NCBI GenBank assembly: GCA_015183035.1
Contig: JACZZP010000018.1
Span: 124,001-188,000, forward strand
Length of the DNA: 64,000 bases
Origin: Meloidogyne chitwoodi
Lineage: Eukaryota > Nematoda > Chromadorea > Rhabditida > Meloidogynidae
Direction: 5' to 3'
The notes under the pieces were generated by a model that did not search any database, was not told the DNA's origin, and saw nothing but the letters and a program-made list of their open reading frames with translations. A program made the translations under genes and the position numbers. Positions 11,662 to 22,674 of this stretch are shown in pieces. The first letter of the stretch is position 1. Each line of letters starts with the position of its first letter.

Positions 11662-12034
11662 GGGTACAGCCCGACTAGGCGCCGGCCGACTGGACGCGCA
11701 ATTGTATATCTAATGAAGAGAATTAGAGAGTAGAGCTCGGAACGGGAACGGGTCCCGATCCCGGTTTCCCGGTCCTTTTTCCCGGCTTTTTTTGAGTCAC
11801 CGGGATGAAAACGGGATCGGGAATACCCGGTTTTCCCGGTCGGACCCGGTGATTTTTGGAACTGGAAAAAAGCGGGAATTCCCGATTTTCCCGGTCCGGG
11901 TTCCCTCCCGGTCGTTCCATTCTAAAATTTCCCGTTTCCCGGTCCCGGGTTTTTCAAAATTCCGATCTCTATTAGAGAGTGAAAACTAGAGACTACTTGC
12001 GGTCAGTCGGCCGGTGCCTAGTCGGGCGTGACCC
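11662..12034. mobile_element. MITE copy 1, interrupted by a GC-rich insertion
   Basis: Terminal inverted repeats of about 30 bp: the left end begins GGGTACAGCCCGACTAGGCG, and the right end reads, on the minus strand, GGGTCACGCCCGACTAGGCA. The internal core GAATTAGAGA ... GAAAACTAGAGAC matches the other copies. Flanks AAAACGACT and AAAACGGCC agree at 7 of 9 positions, like an aged 9-bp target duplication. It lies between divergent mdh-2 and mtm-6. Confidence 0.85.
11732..11970. mobile_element. GC-rich CCCGGT-repeat element nested in the MITE
   Basis: A 239-bp insertion built of CCCGGT/ACCGGG words in an otherwise AT-rich region. The ends are near-perfect inverted repeats: AGAGCTCGGAA at left and, read on the minus strand, AGAGATCGGAA at right. 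It is flanked by identical 10-bp copies of ATTAGAGAGT (11722-11731 and 11971-11980). Removing the insert and one copy restores the MITE core seen elsewhere. Confidence 0.82.
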
Positions 12035-12262
12035 AAAACGGCCGTGATAAATCCAACAAAGAAAAGAGAAAAAACGAGAGATAAGTGAAAGAGAGAGAAA
12101 GACTACCGCCTGTTTGAAAGACCAAATAATTCATTTGACAAAATGCCCAATTGGAAATATTGAAAAACGCCTAAATTTATGAATCATTTGTTGAAATTCT
12201 CTTTTTTGATTCATTTTTGCTTTTATTAGCAATAAAAGAGGAATAATTGTTTCAATCAAAGA

Positions 12263-14672
12263 ATGAATTCTTACATAAGAAATGTGCAATTAATCGGTTC
12301 TAGCGAATGTGATTCGAATAATACAATTGGAACTTTACATATTTTAGGTTTGTATAATTAAATATTTTGACATTTCTTTATTTATTTGTATAGGTACACA
12401 TTTAGTTTTCAAAGCAGATTCTTCTAGAAAAGAAATTTGGGTTTATATTTTTTATTTTTTTACTTTTATTTTTAGGTTGTTCATACATTAATTGCGTCTG
12501 TTACTAAAAGCCCTTCAGTTAATGGTTCACAATTATCAATTCGCTATAAACATTTCCTTGTGCTAGTTTTTCTCGTACCTAAAGATAAAGACTGTCAATC
12601 TATTTATGAAGCATTGACTCGTTGTAGCAAATTAAGTATTTATTTTCTTTTTTATTTATTACGAGTTTATAGTAAATATAAGCGAACTTTTTGCATTTTC
12701 TCTTAAAAATGATAGAGATGGACTTGCTCCAGTTCCTTGGAGTTATTTAAATTGGGGCGAAGAATTTGCTCGACAAGAAGTCAGCAATGAATGGAAAGAG
12801 TCAATTTTTAATTTAAATTATTCTTATTGTGACACTTATCCTGAAAAGTTGTGGCTTCCAGAGAAGGCAAGTACACAAATGTTAATTGGCTCTTGCAGGT
12901 TAATATTTTGAATCCTCTAATTTTTTCGATTTAAAGGTTTCGTAGTCGAGCACGTTTACCTGTCTTAACATTCTTTTATAAGCATAATTCTGCTACTATA
13001 TGCAGGTAAATTTAAATTAGAGAGTTTAAAATTATTTTTCTCATTTGTGTTTAGATGTTCACAGCCTTTATCTGGATTTAGTGCTAGATGTCTAGAAGAT
13101 GAATGTTTGATAGAATTGATAATGTCAGCAAATCCTTCATCCACTACATTATACCTTATTGACACACGTCCACGTGTCAATGCAGTAAGAAAAATTTCTT
13201 TTAAGAAATAAATATTTTAAATAAATTAAGATGGTTAATAAAGTACAAGGAAAAGGATTTGAAGATTCTAAAAATTATACAAATATTCAATTTCATTTCT
13301 TTGATATTGAAAATATTCATGTTGTAAGATCCAGCCTAAATAGACTTTTGGAAGGTTTATTTTGCAATATTCAATTTTTAAAATTTTATTTTGAAGCCTG
13401 TCAACGACCTCAATCAATTACACAATATTTGAGAGCAGTTGATGCTTCTGGTTGGCTAAAACATTTACGAGTTCTTTTAGAATGTAGTTTCTTTATTGCC
13501 GAGTCAATTGTTAGAGGAATTTCATGTGTTGTCCATTGTTCTGGTAATAATAATTTTTAATATAAAATTTAATTTTTAAATTAAGATGGCTGGGACAGAA
13601 CATCGGTTTTACATCTTTTTATAAAATTAAGAATTATTTTTTGAAGCAAACAGTTTCTCTTGCTCAATTGGTGCTTGATCCATATTACAGAACAATTAAA
13701 GGATTTCAAGTTAATTTTAAACAATTTTTATAATTTTTTTATAGACTTTAATAGACAAAGATTGGCTTGGTTTTGGTTTCAAATTTGACGATCGTTGTGG
13801 ACATTTGGGAACATTTTCTGATGAAAATGAGAGAGAAGTTTGTTTACTTTTTTTATTTTTTTTAAATTTTGTTTAAAAAGATTTCCCCAATTTTTACTCA
13901 ATTTCTTGATTGTACTTATCAATTAATGAGACATAAACCAATGGCTTTTGAATTTAACGAACGTTTTTTATTAGAATTGAATGAAAATGTTTATTCTTGT
14001 GTTTACGGCCAGTTTATTGGAAATTGTGACAAGGATAGAAAAGTTTTTTTATATAAACAGATATTCTTAAATTTTTAAACTTTTAGGATCTTCGAGTAAC
14101 TACTAAAACATTGTCGTTATGGTCATATATGGATAACAGAAAGGACGATTATATTAATCCATTTTATAATCCAGTAATTTTTGATAATTTTATGTTTTTT
14201 ATGTATTTTTAACATTTTAAGACAGCAGATTTGTGTTTACATGAAGGAAGATTACAACCATCATCATTTACAGTCTGGTCAAATATGTATAATCAATTCG
14301 ATATTCCTCTTCATCCAAAAGAATATTTTTTTGATTTGGCAAATGAAGTGAAACAACATCGATTTTTATTAAATGAATTGAGTGAATTGAAGGTTTTTTA
14401 TTTATTAATTTTTCTTTTTTTTTTATAAATAGGAATTAAATATTTCTGCCTCAAATTATGCTCCAATTTGGCAATCACAATTAGGTGCTGATGAATGTTC
14501 CAATCCAAATTGTGGTAAAGAATTTATTTCAAGACTTGAAAGACGTTTACATTGCTATTTTTGTGGAAAAATATTTTGCCGAAAATGTTGTAATAAAATA
14601 GAAAATGAAGATAAGGAATGTTTAAATTCTTCTTTAAAAATATTTTCTTGTTGTGAATGTAAATTAAAATAA
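12263..14672 (+). CDS. mtm-6: Myotubularin-family phosphoinositide 3-phosphatase with FYVE domain
   Basis: MTMR6/7/8-type lipid phosphatase acting on PI3P and PI(3,5)P2 at endosomes; the C. elegans counterpart is MTM-6. The N-terminal PH-GRAM part (NVQLIGSSECDSNNTIGTLH ... GTHLVFKAD) precedes the phosphatase domain (VPWSYLNWGEEFARQ; SRARLPVLTFFYKH). The active-site P-loop is HCSDGWDRTS, followed by SLAQLVLDPYYRTIKGFQ. The C-terminus has FYVE-type Cys pairs (CSNPNCGKEF, LHCYFCGKIFCRKCC). The DGWDRTS codons sit on a 20-nt micro-exon (13586-13605), so the catalytic loop is split over three exons. The first gene of a plus-strand cluster, followed 133 bp later by ARPC4. All key catalytic residues are present, so it is probably active rather than a dead myotubularin. 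Confidence 0.92.
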
Positions 14673-14805
14673 ATAATTTTCTTTTAATTATTTTAATAAA
14701 AGAATCATTTCTGTAAAGTTTGAACTTATTATATTTTTATAAATTAATTTTATTTCCCAATAATTAGTGTTTTAGAATCTGTTCGATACTTTGAGGTTTC
14801 CTGTT

Positions 14806-15531
14806 ATGGTTTTTTTCTTTATTTTTCTAATAAATTAAAAAATTTAGAGTACTACGCTGCAGCCATATTTGGACGCTGTACGTAAATCATTAGAAGCAGC
14901 TCTGTGTATTAAACAGTTTGGATCGCAAGTTGTCGAGAGGCACAACAAACCAGAGGTTTGAATAAATTTTTATTTCTTGGTTTTTGTAGTTCCAAAACAT
15001 TATAAAATGAACAAAAAGTCATCTTTTTTTTTAATTTTTAGGTTGAAATTCGTACAAGTAAAGAAGTTTTGCTTTGTCCTGTTACAATTTCTCGTAATAA
15101 ACAAGAAAGAGTATTTATTGAACCTTCAGTGAATTCAGTTAGAATAAGTATTGGAGTGAAACAAGCAGATGAAATTGAAAAAATTCTTTGTAATAAATTC
15201 TCAAAGGTTAAAATTTTTATAAAATTAAAAAATTTTCAATTTTTTGTTTATAGTTTATGTGCCAACGAGCGGATAATTTTATCATTTTGAGGCGAAAACC
15301 ACTTCCTGGCTTTGATATTAGTTTTTTAATCACTGCCACTCATTCTGAAGTAATGTATAAACAGAAATTGATTGATTTTCTAATTCATTTTATGCAAGAA
15401 ATTGATAAGGTTTTTTTTCAATAAAAAGAATTTTTTGTTAAACAAATTAATAGGAAATTAGCGAAATGAAATTAGCGCTGAATGCGAGAGCAAGAACTTC
15501 TGCTGAAGAATTTTTGAAGAGATTTAATTGA
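14806..15531 (+). CDS. arx-6: Arp2/3 complex subunit 4 (ARPC4/p20)
   Basis: Actin-nucleating Arp2/3 complex subunit that bridges the Arp subunits with ARPC2. The sequence runs [86 protein letters not shown], and ends [20 protein letters not shown] then LKRFN. It is about 168 residues and collinear with animal orthologues. The start codon appears to be an exon by itself: ATG at 14806-14808 is followed at once by a GT donor, and exon 2 (14848-14955) begins with the Ser codon. Further exons are 15042-15206, 15254-15409 and 15454-15531. It is probably trans-spliced within the mtm-6 cluster. Confidence 0.95.
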
Positions 15532-15786
15532 TTTTAAAAGGATCTAGACTATTAAAAAAAGATCATTAAAAGGTTTAAAGTTACTTTTTTTTAATTTGCC
15601 AAAATTGTTTGCTATCTATATATTTATTGTTTTGTATTTGAAATGAATAATTTAATTTAAATTGCCTTTCATAAAATTATTTAAATTATTTTACACTAAA
15701 TAATCAACTAAAAAAGAAGAGTTAGAGCTCTATTATACTTTTTAAATTTTTATTTGATAATTTTGTTTTGTTCTTTACAGAAATTG

Positions 15787-16691
15787 ATGATTAAAATGGC
15801 TTCAAATTTTCTCCATATTCTTGCATATTTTGTATTATTTTATTTAACAAATGCTCTAAATAAAGAAAATGGCGTTGCTTTAGACAAAACTGGTTTATTC
15901 GTAATAGAAGGAAAGTTAACTGTTCGACCAGAATTTCAGCCAAAACCAAACGTTTTTGGACAAGTTTATATTTCTTTGGATTATGGGCGATATACTGGAT
16001 TTGTCAAGTTGTTTTTTTAATTTGAAAGCAAGGTTTTATTTTATTTTTAGAAGTGATGGCTCTTTTAGACTAACGGATATCCCGACAGGTTCTTACATTA
16101 TTGAAGCTATGAGTGTAGATTATACTTTTGAATCGCTGAGGATTGATATAACAAATAAAGGGAAGATTCGCGTCAGAAAATTGAATCTTTTGCAGGTTAT
16201 TTTTTAAATTATATATTGGTTAATTAAAGATTCAATTTTTAGCCTAATGTTGTGGTAACTATGCCTTATCCTGTTAAAATGACAGCAATGCATCCAACAC
16301 AATATTTTCGAAAGAGGGAAGAGTGGCGAGTAACCGATGTGCTGATGAACCCAATGGTAAAAAGTTGTCAATAATAAAAGGGGTCCCTGGAAAATTCCCC
16401 TAATTCAAATTTTTATTTTAAGATTATAATGCTAATAGTCGCCTTTCTATTAATGTTGATTATGCCTAAAATGGCTGGACAAGATCCACAAATGCAAAAG
16501 GTTAAAAAGTGTTTATTCTTTTTTATTTTAAAATTTTATAGGAAATGCAAAACTTACAATTACCAAAGATGGATATGCCTGACATGGCAGATATGTTGGC
16601 AAACATGTTTGGTGGGTCATCCAGTAAAAAAGGAAGTAGTAGTGCACGGAAAGCAATTGCACCTCAAAATACAAAACGGACAACTCGATAA
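15787..16691 (+). CDS. emc-7: ER membrane protein complex subunit 7
   Basis: EMC subunit that helps insert membrane proteins at the ER. A signal peptide (MASNFLHILAYFVLFYL) is followed by a lumenal beta-sandwich: FVIEGKLTVRP, FGQVYISLDYGRYTGFVKSD and GSFRLTDIPTGSYIIEA. The EMC7 hallmark DVLMNPMIIMLIVAFLLMLI is the transmembrane segment, and a cytosolic tail (PDMADMLANMFGG ... KRTTR) follows. Two in-frame starts exist (15787 and 15796). A TTACAG acceptor just upstream at about 15775-15780 is suited to trans-splicing, 256 bp after ARPC4, so it is probably the third operon gene. Confidence 0.92.
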
Positions 16692-17034
16692 ATTTTTTTA
16701 TATTTTTTATAATTAAATTTAATGGTATAATTTTGTGAATTATTAAAAAAAAATATTTTATGTAAATCTTACAATATTTATGTAAATATAAAAATTTTGA
16801 AAGGAATTGAATTTATGCTGATCAATTAAAAGTCAATTACAATAGCAGGAGAGTAATTAAAAGAATTGTGGGAGATAAATAAGTAAAAATCTTTTTTCGT
16901 TTAATCTCACACTTTCTCTAAGAACAAGAATAAAAATTTATTTTAAAGGGAATGTTTAAAAGCAATTTTTAGCAAGTAAATTCACAAGTAATTCATTTTT
17001 AAACAAAACTTAATTTTTAAAAAATTTCTTCAAT
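16692..17034. other. Convergent intergenic spacer
   Basis: AT-rich space between the 3' ends of emc-7 and the V-ATPase gene. I see only UTR-like sequence. Confidence 0.6.
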
Positions 17035-20000
17035 TTAATTAAAAGTTTCTTCTGCAACTCTAGCTTCTTCAAGCACAGTTACAAATGAAAATGGCGTAAA
17101 AAGATGACCTGTTCCAGCGTAAAATTTGCTTTGAAATTCAACCCTAAAAATTAAAATTTCATTAAAATAAAAATAATTAATATTATAAAAATACCAATGA
17201 AGACGAAGAGCATGTAAAAATGCTGAGAGTCCTTCCATGAGAACAAGAATGAAGAGCGTCATCGTTGCAAAAACGAGAAAAACAAAATATGTCAGTACAG
17301 CTCCAACATATCCACCCTGAAGTAATCCCATACGAAAAACCATTGTCCAGAGAACATCAGACAATTCTAAGTAAAATTAAAAAGTATAAAATTTTTAATT
17401 TAAAAAAATACGTGCATGAGCCAAAGAAAGTGCCCAAAGACGAAGATATGAAGCAGTATGAGAAATACATCCAAGAGCAAATTCAATTGTATGTATTCCT
17501 TGATAAACAAAAGTATCACCCAAATCAAAATCTTTCAAATCTTTTTTAGATGTTGTGGTTGCATTTCCACTACCATGATGAATAACTTCAGCACCATCTT
17601 CGCTAAGGTTAGCATGAACACTCTGTTATATAAAGACAAATTAAAAAGCTTAATTATTTTGGATGTAACGGAATTTTAAAAAAAAAATTTAAAAAAATAA
17701 ATAAAACAAATACAAGTAAATTTTAAAAAAAAAAGCGGTGAACTTTAAAAATAAGTTTTTTGTAGATACAAGATTTGTTAGTTTAAAAGGAAGAAAAAAG
17801 CAAAGCACCACAAATAAAAAACAACCAACCACTACAAATATATTATTTACTGACATTATAATTTTGAAGGCTATCAACATCAACAAAGCCTTCATCAAGA
17901 ATTTGTGCCCCTCTTTGCCTTGGAACATTTATTGTTTGTTGTGACCTACTCCTGCTTGCATTCAACACTTGGTTTTTATGTTGTTTCCATAAAATTAAAG
18001 GTTTCACCAAAAACATCACAGGAACAGTCAATAATGCAAACACCAACAAACAAAATTCCGTTACACCCTGTAAATTTTAAAAAGAAAAAATTTTTTACCA
18101 AATTAATATGACCACCATAGAGACGTTGTTTTTGTTGTTGCCAAAGCTTGTATGGCTTGGCAAATAACATGACAAAGATGCACCCAATAGAAACGGGAAT
18201 GAAAATTGATTCGAAAAAACCCTAAAATTTGAGAAAAAAGATTTTGGGTTCTCACCTAAAAACCCTCTCAGCAAAAAAAAAAAATACTTAGACACAGATA
18301 AAAAAATATTATAAATGTAAAATTGATATACCTGTAAAGGATACCAATAATTGAGATGACAAATCGGATCAGGTTTATCTCCATCCATAAATCCATATTT
18401 TCTTGATTTCATCATGAACATGTTAATAAGTCCAATTAGTAAAGAAGGTGCGCATTTAGCCCCAGGATATTCATATCCAAAGAAGGAATAACCACCCTTT
18501 AAAAAAATTTTTTTTCCTAATTTAAATTAAATTGAAAAAAACCTTCGCATCAAAGAAAAGCCATTTTGCAATAATTTCTAAGCAAAGATAAACAAAAATG
18601 CATGAAAGAAATATAACTTGAGGAATAAATGTAAAATTAATGTCCAAATAAGATTCCGAGTATCTAGAAAAATTTAAAAATTATTTTAAAAAAATAATAA
18701 AAAAACTTGAAATTATAGTAGCTCAAAGCAATTCCAAAAGCCATTTGACTAATTCCAATAATGACTGAACCTTTCATTTTCATTGAATTGAGAAAATTTA
18801 GTTTGTTTGTTTCTGCTAAATTCCAGACTGGATCAACACCAAAAGGATAGGGAGGAGACGTCTAAAAAATAAAATACTAAAAAAAAAACCTTTTAAAACA
18901 AACATAAGAAGATCCAGGATCAAGTGTAAGCATCTTTTCAGGAAAATCTGTATCCTTTGAAATATCAATAGCACTCCATGAACTTCCAAAGAGGTTAAAT
19001 GATTTACTAAAAGCATCATTATAAATAAATCCAGTGTAAATAGAAAAAAGGCCCATCAGAAAGATTACATATCGACCAGAGAAAAACATTTGAAAAATCT
19101 ATAAAAATGAAAAAATTGCATGTTTTTAAGAAAAAAACCTCATCATTAATCCGAGCAGCTTCTAATCTCTTTTCTTTTAATACAAGAAATAGCCCAAATG
19201 CGAACATTATCAATCCATGTCCCAAATCGCCAAACATTAAAGCAAATAGGAAAGGAAACGTAACCATTGTATATGGAGCTAAAATTAAGCAAAAAAGTTA
19301 TTAAAAAGTAAAAAAACCTGGATTTATTTCTCTATAATTAGCAATTCCATAAGCATCAACTATATTCTGAAAACCACGAGTAAACTTATTCGAGCGATTA
19401 AATGTTGGAGGCTGTTCTGAAGTTTCCATTTTGTTAAGAATTGATGGCACTGAACTTCCACTTTCATCCTTAAAATTTTTTTTTAAAATATTTTTAAGCA
19501 AAAAAAATTTTCTTACACTTCCTCGTTTTAATGCAAGTTGAATACGATCAAGTTCAGTAACTGGACACCAACATTCAGCAATTAAACATTTTTGTGTTAC
19601 GTCCAAATTGAACAAATTTAAAGTGTGATAAATTGCTTTTACTTTTCTAACTTTTGTAAGCCAAGTACGCACATTACGAGCAGCAGCAACCTTTTTTCAA
19701 AAATTAAAAAATAATAAAAGAAAAAACCAAAACACGATGTCGATGATCTTGTGTTTGTCCAAGAACAGTTTTTAAATCTTCAATACGTGTCATAACACCA
19801 ATTGACATTTCTCTTCGCTCTTGAGGAGAATCTGGACATGGGTAAATTGTCGCACGAAATCTAAGTTTTATTTTTAACATTTTAAAAAAATTTTAATTAT
19901 ATACCCTTCACAAATCTTTTTTACTCTACTTTTCAATTGATCTCCTTGAAAAAATATAATAAAGACAGCTTTTTGAACTTCAAGACCCTAAAATATAATT

Positions 20001-21762
20001 GATAATTAATTTAAAAAAATTGACTCTTACAGTCACAGTATCACTTAATGGTTCAGTAATTTCTGCTTGTCGTAAAAAAACATTGCCTCTACATGCCCGC
20101 CATAAAAGACGTTCAAATGCTGGTAAACGTTCACGTTGGATAACACCAGCAACAAATCTAATAATTTAAAAAATTAAAAAGAGTGAAGAAAAATAATGGT
20201 GGTGCAGAATATTTTTTAGTGCTCAAATTAAATTTAAAAAAGACTAACTTTAAATTTCCTTTAGATACATGGGAAGGATCGGCTGTCGTTCCTCTATCAC
20301 GAGGAATCAAACTAGAGCCATCATCCAAAAATTCTTCATGTGCCAATGAATGAAGTGCTTGACGCTCACCTTCGTTCTAATAGAAGAGAATAAAAAATAA
20401 TATTTTGAAGAAGTTTCAAAAAATAATTTTTAATGAAAAATAGGCTTGCCGGCAAAACATACAATTATGTATAAAAATTGAAGGATGAGATATAAAATAT
20501 TATTAAATTCTCATTTGAAATAAAATTTAAAATATTATTAAGAAAGTAAAAATATTAAAAATCTAAAAATAATATAAATAAAAACTGCACCACCACTTGA
20601 CAAAAATAGAATTTAATAAAACAAACCCCAATTTTAATCGACCTCTAAATTCAGTTAAATGTCCAGATGAAATAAGCGGTTCAAGCTCATCGAGAGGAGT
20701 TTCAATGATGTGGTGTGACCTTTTTGGAAGTATGGAACCGTGAAGACGTCCAGAACTTTTGTGTTCATATTCAACCTTTATATGTAAAGAGAGATAAAAA
20801 GCGAAAAAAAAGCAATTTAATTTAAATAAAAAAATTAAGAACTGAAGAATAAAAAAATAAAAAGAAAACTACGAATGTTTAAATAAGAAATTAAAAATTT
20901 GATATAAAAAAGTCCACCAGCCAGCGTAGAAAATTTTAATAACTAAATTTTAAGCAAAAAATGTAAACAAAAGAATGACCAAAAAATAGAGAATAACAAT
21001 AAAAAATAATTTTTTGAATGTGTTAAAATGCCGGCCGGCCATAAAACAAAAAAGAGAAATTTTGGCAAATCAGAAATAAACTAACCTCATCAAAAAATTG
21101 TTGCGTTTTACGAAGAATGTGTTTAAGCTCCGTCAATTCAGCAAAATTTTTGCGAAGCATTTCCTCGTTTTGATTTACTTCACGCAATTCATTTTCTAAT
21201 TTATCAAAAGTCGCCTAATTTTTGTAAAATAAATTAATTAACAAAAATATAAAATAACCCCTAAATCAAATGTTTCTCTAGGTAAAGGAACTTCCGTATT
21301 TTCACCAGTATCAACCATTACGATTCCATCTTTTTTAATTTCACGTTCCAAAAATCCTAATATATATGTATATATAAAAATAAAAAGAAAAAAAACTAAC
21401 TCAATTTTCTTTCCATTTCATCACAATGGCGAACTTCTCTTACATATTTACGCTGAAATGCGTTTATTTCTGCATTCAACTATAAAAAAGAAGCTTAAAA
21501 TGTTCAAAATATATTGATATTTAAATGAAAATTTTCCTTTAAATTAGAAGTTTCCCTACTCTAAACATGTCTAACTATAAAAAATATTAAAAAACAAACA
21601 TCTCTAAACTGAACAAGTCCAATTTCACCAAGTTCCGCTACACATAAATAGGCTGCTTCATTTTGAAGAAATAACTGAACCAAACACCTATAAAATTATT
21701 AAAAGTAAAATATCAAAATTTGTTATAAACATTTCTTCGCTCCGATGTATTGAAGAATCCAT
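17035..21762 (-). CDS. unc-32: V-type proton ATPase 116-kDa subunit a
   Basis: The Vo-sector a subunit forms the proton half-channels of the V-ATPase. The N-terminal cytosolic arm begins [20 protein letters not shown], with [49 protein letters not shown] and [19 protein letters not shown]. The membrane half has [60 protein letters not shown] and [20 protein letters not shown] with the essential Arg, then [20 protein letters not shown]. It is full length, with about 16 exons. Two positions carry duplicated homologous exons of equal phase (listed separately), matching the mutually exclusive exons 4 and 7 known for C. elegans unc-32. It is divergent from CNOT3 across a 0.9-kb spacer holding a MITE. 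Confidence 0.95.
17855..18221 (-). other. unc-32: Mutually exclusive exon pair, membrane-domain site
   Basis: Exon A (18099-18221, 123 nt) encodes [20 protein letters not shown] then [12 protein letters not shown]. Exon B (17855-18067, 213 nt) encodes [20 protein letters not shown] then [12 protein letters not shown] plus a longer hydrophilic tail. Both start after CAG with GGT in phase 0, both end in phase 0, and both align to the same transmembrane segment of other a subunits. Using both would duplicate that helix, so exclusive choice is inferred. Confidence 0.8.
20249..20775 (-). other. unc-32: Mutually exclusive exon pair, N-terminal arm site
   Basis: Variant I (20627-20775, 149 nt) runs from [19 protein letters not shown] to [10 protein letters not shown]. 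Variant II (20249-20376, 128 nt) runs from [20 protein letters not shown] to [11 protein letters not shown]. Both start in phase 0 and end in phase 2, and either joins the common next exon [10 protein letters not shown] in frame. Joining I to II would break the frame, so the choice must be exclusive. Confidence 0.82.
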
Positions 21763-22674
21763 TGTTGCTTAAGAAATATCCTTAAAAATAAAAGTAAGGT
21801 AGTTCTAAAGAAATGAGTAAGGCTGTAAAAATTAACAACTAACAAACAACAAAGAAAAAGCATTACAAAATGTAAAAAACCAATAATTTAAAAGAACAGA
21901 AAGAAAAGCGCGACAAAGTAGACGCTACTCATAAAGACGCAGACAAAAAATTTATATTCAGACAATTTCCTGTTTGAGTCTCAGCGATTGAGTAAACTTG
22001 GATGAAATTTAAGTCTACTTTTAAGTAAAGAAAATGTCTATTACTTCATTAATTATCTTCTGCTGTATTAGTGAAGAAGTTTTCTATATAAAATTTAATC
22101 AAAACTTTATGGGTATCGCAAATACATCAATAAATTTAAAAATACTTCAGTAACTTGTAAAGACTGAAATGACCTACTTTTAATTTGGGTACAGCCCGAT
22201 TAGTCGCCGGCCGACTTGTCGCGGGCCGATTGGCCGCGCAATAGTATGTGAAACAAAGAGAATTAGAGATAAAGTGGAAACTAGAGACTACATGCGGCCA
22301 GTCGGCCGGCGACTAATCGGGCGTGTCCCTTTTAATTTCTGTCTATTTTTCTGGGATCTACTAACTAATTTAGGGGTTAAATTTTTTGATAAGTCTACCA
22401 TGTACCATTTATTAATTTAAAGGACAATTCACTTGTGTTAGAAACAACTTACTGAAACAATTATAATGAAATTATTTCAATTAATTCGGTGAATTGTCTC
22501 TTCGTTAGCTCAAAGTCCTTTTTTACTTTTTTAATTCAATTTTAATAATTTTAGCATTGTTATCAAATAACTAGACGATATTGTTTCTTTTAAAAAATTT
22601 TCTAACTTTGGCTTTAGGCCCAGACTTCCACCATTTTAGTTGACATCAAATTTTTTCCATTTATTCGAATAAAC
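21763..22674. other. Divergent promoter region, V-ATPase a / CNOT3
   Basis: 912 bp between two start codons pointing away from each other. It holds MITE copy 2 at 22187-22329. The rest is AT-rich without a recognisable coding signal. Confidence 0.6.
22187..22329. mobile_element. MITE copy 2, intact with 9-bp target duplication
   Basis: A 143-bp element. The left end is GGGTACAGCCCGATTAGTCG; the right end read on the minus strand is GGGACACGCCCGATTAGTCG. The inverted repeats extend about 30 bp. The core is GAATTAGAGATAAAGTGGAA. Both sides are flanked by the same 9 bp TTTTAATTT (22178-22186 and 22330-22338). It cannot encode a protein. The 9-bp duplication suggests Mutator-type transposition. 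Confidence 0.9.
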
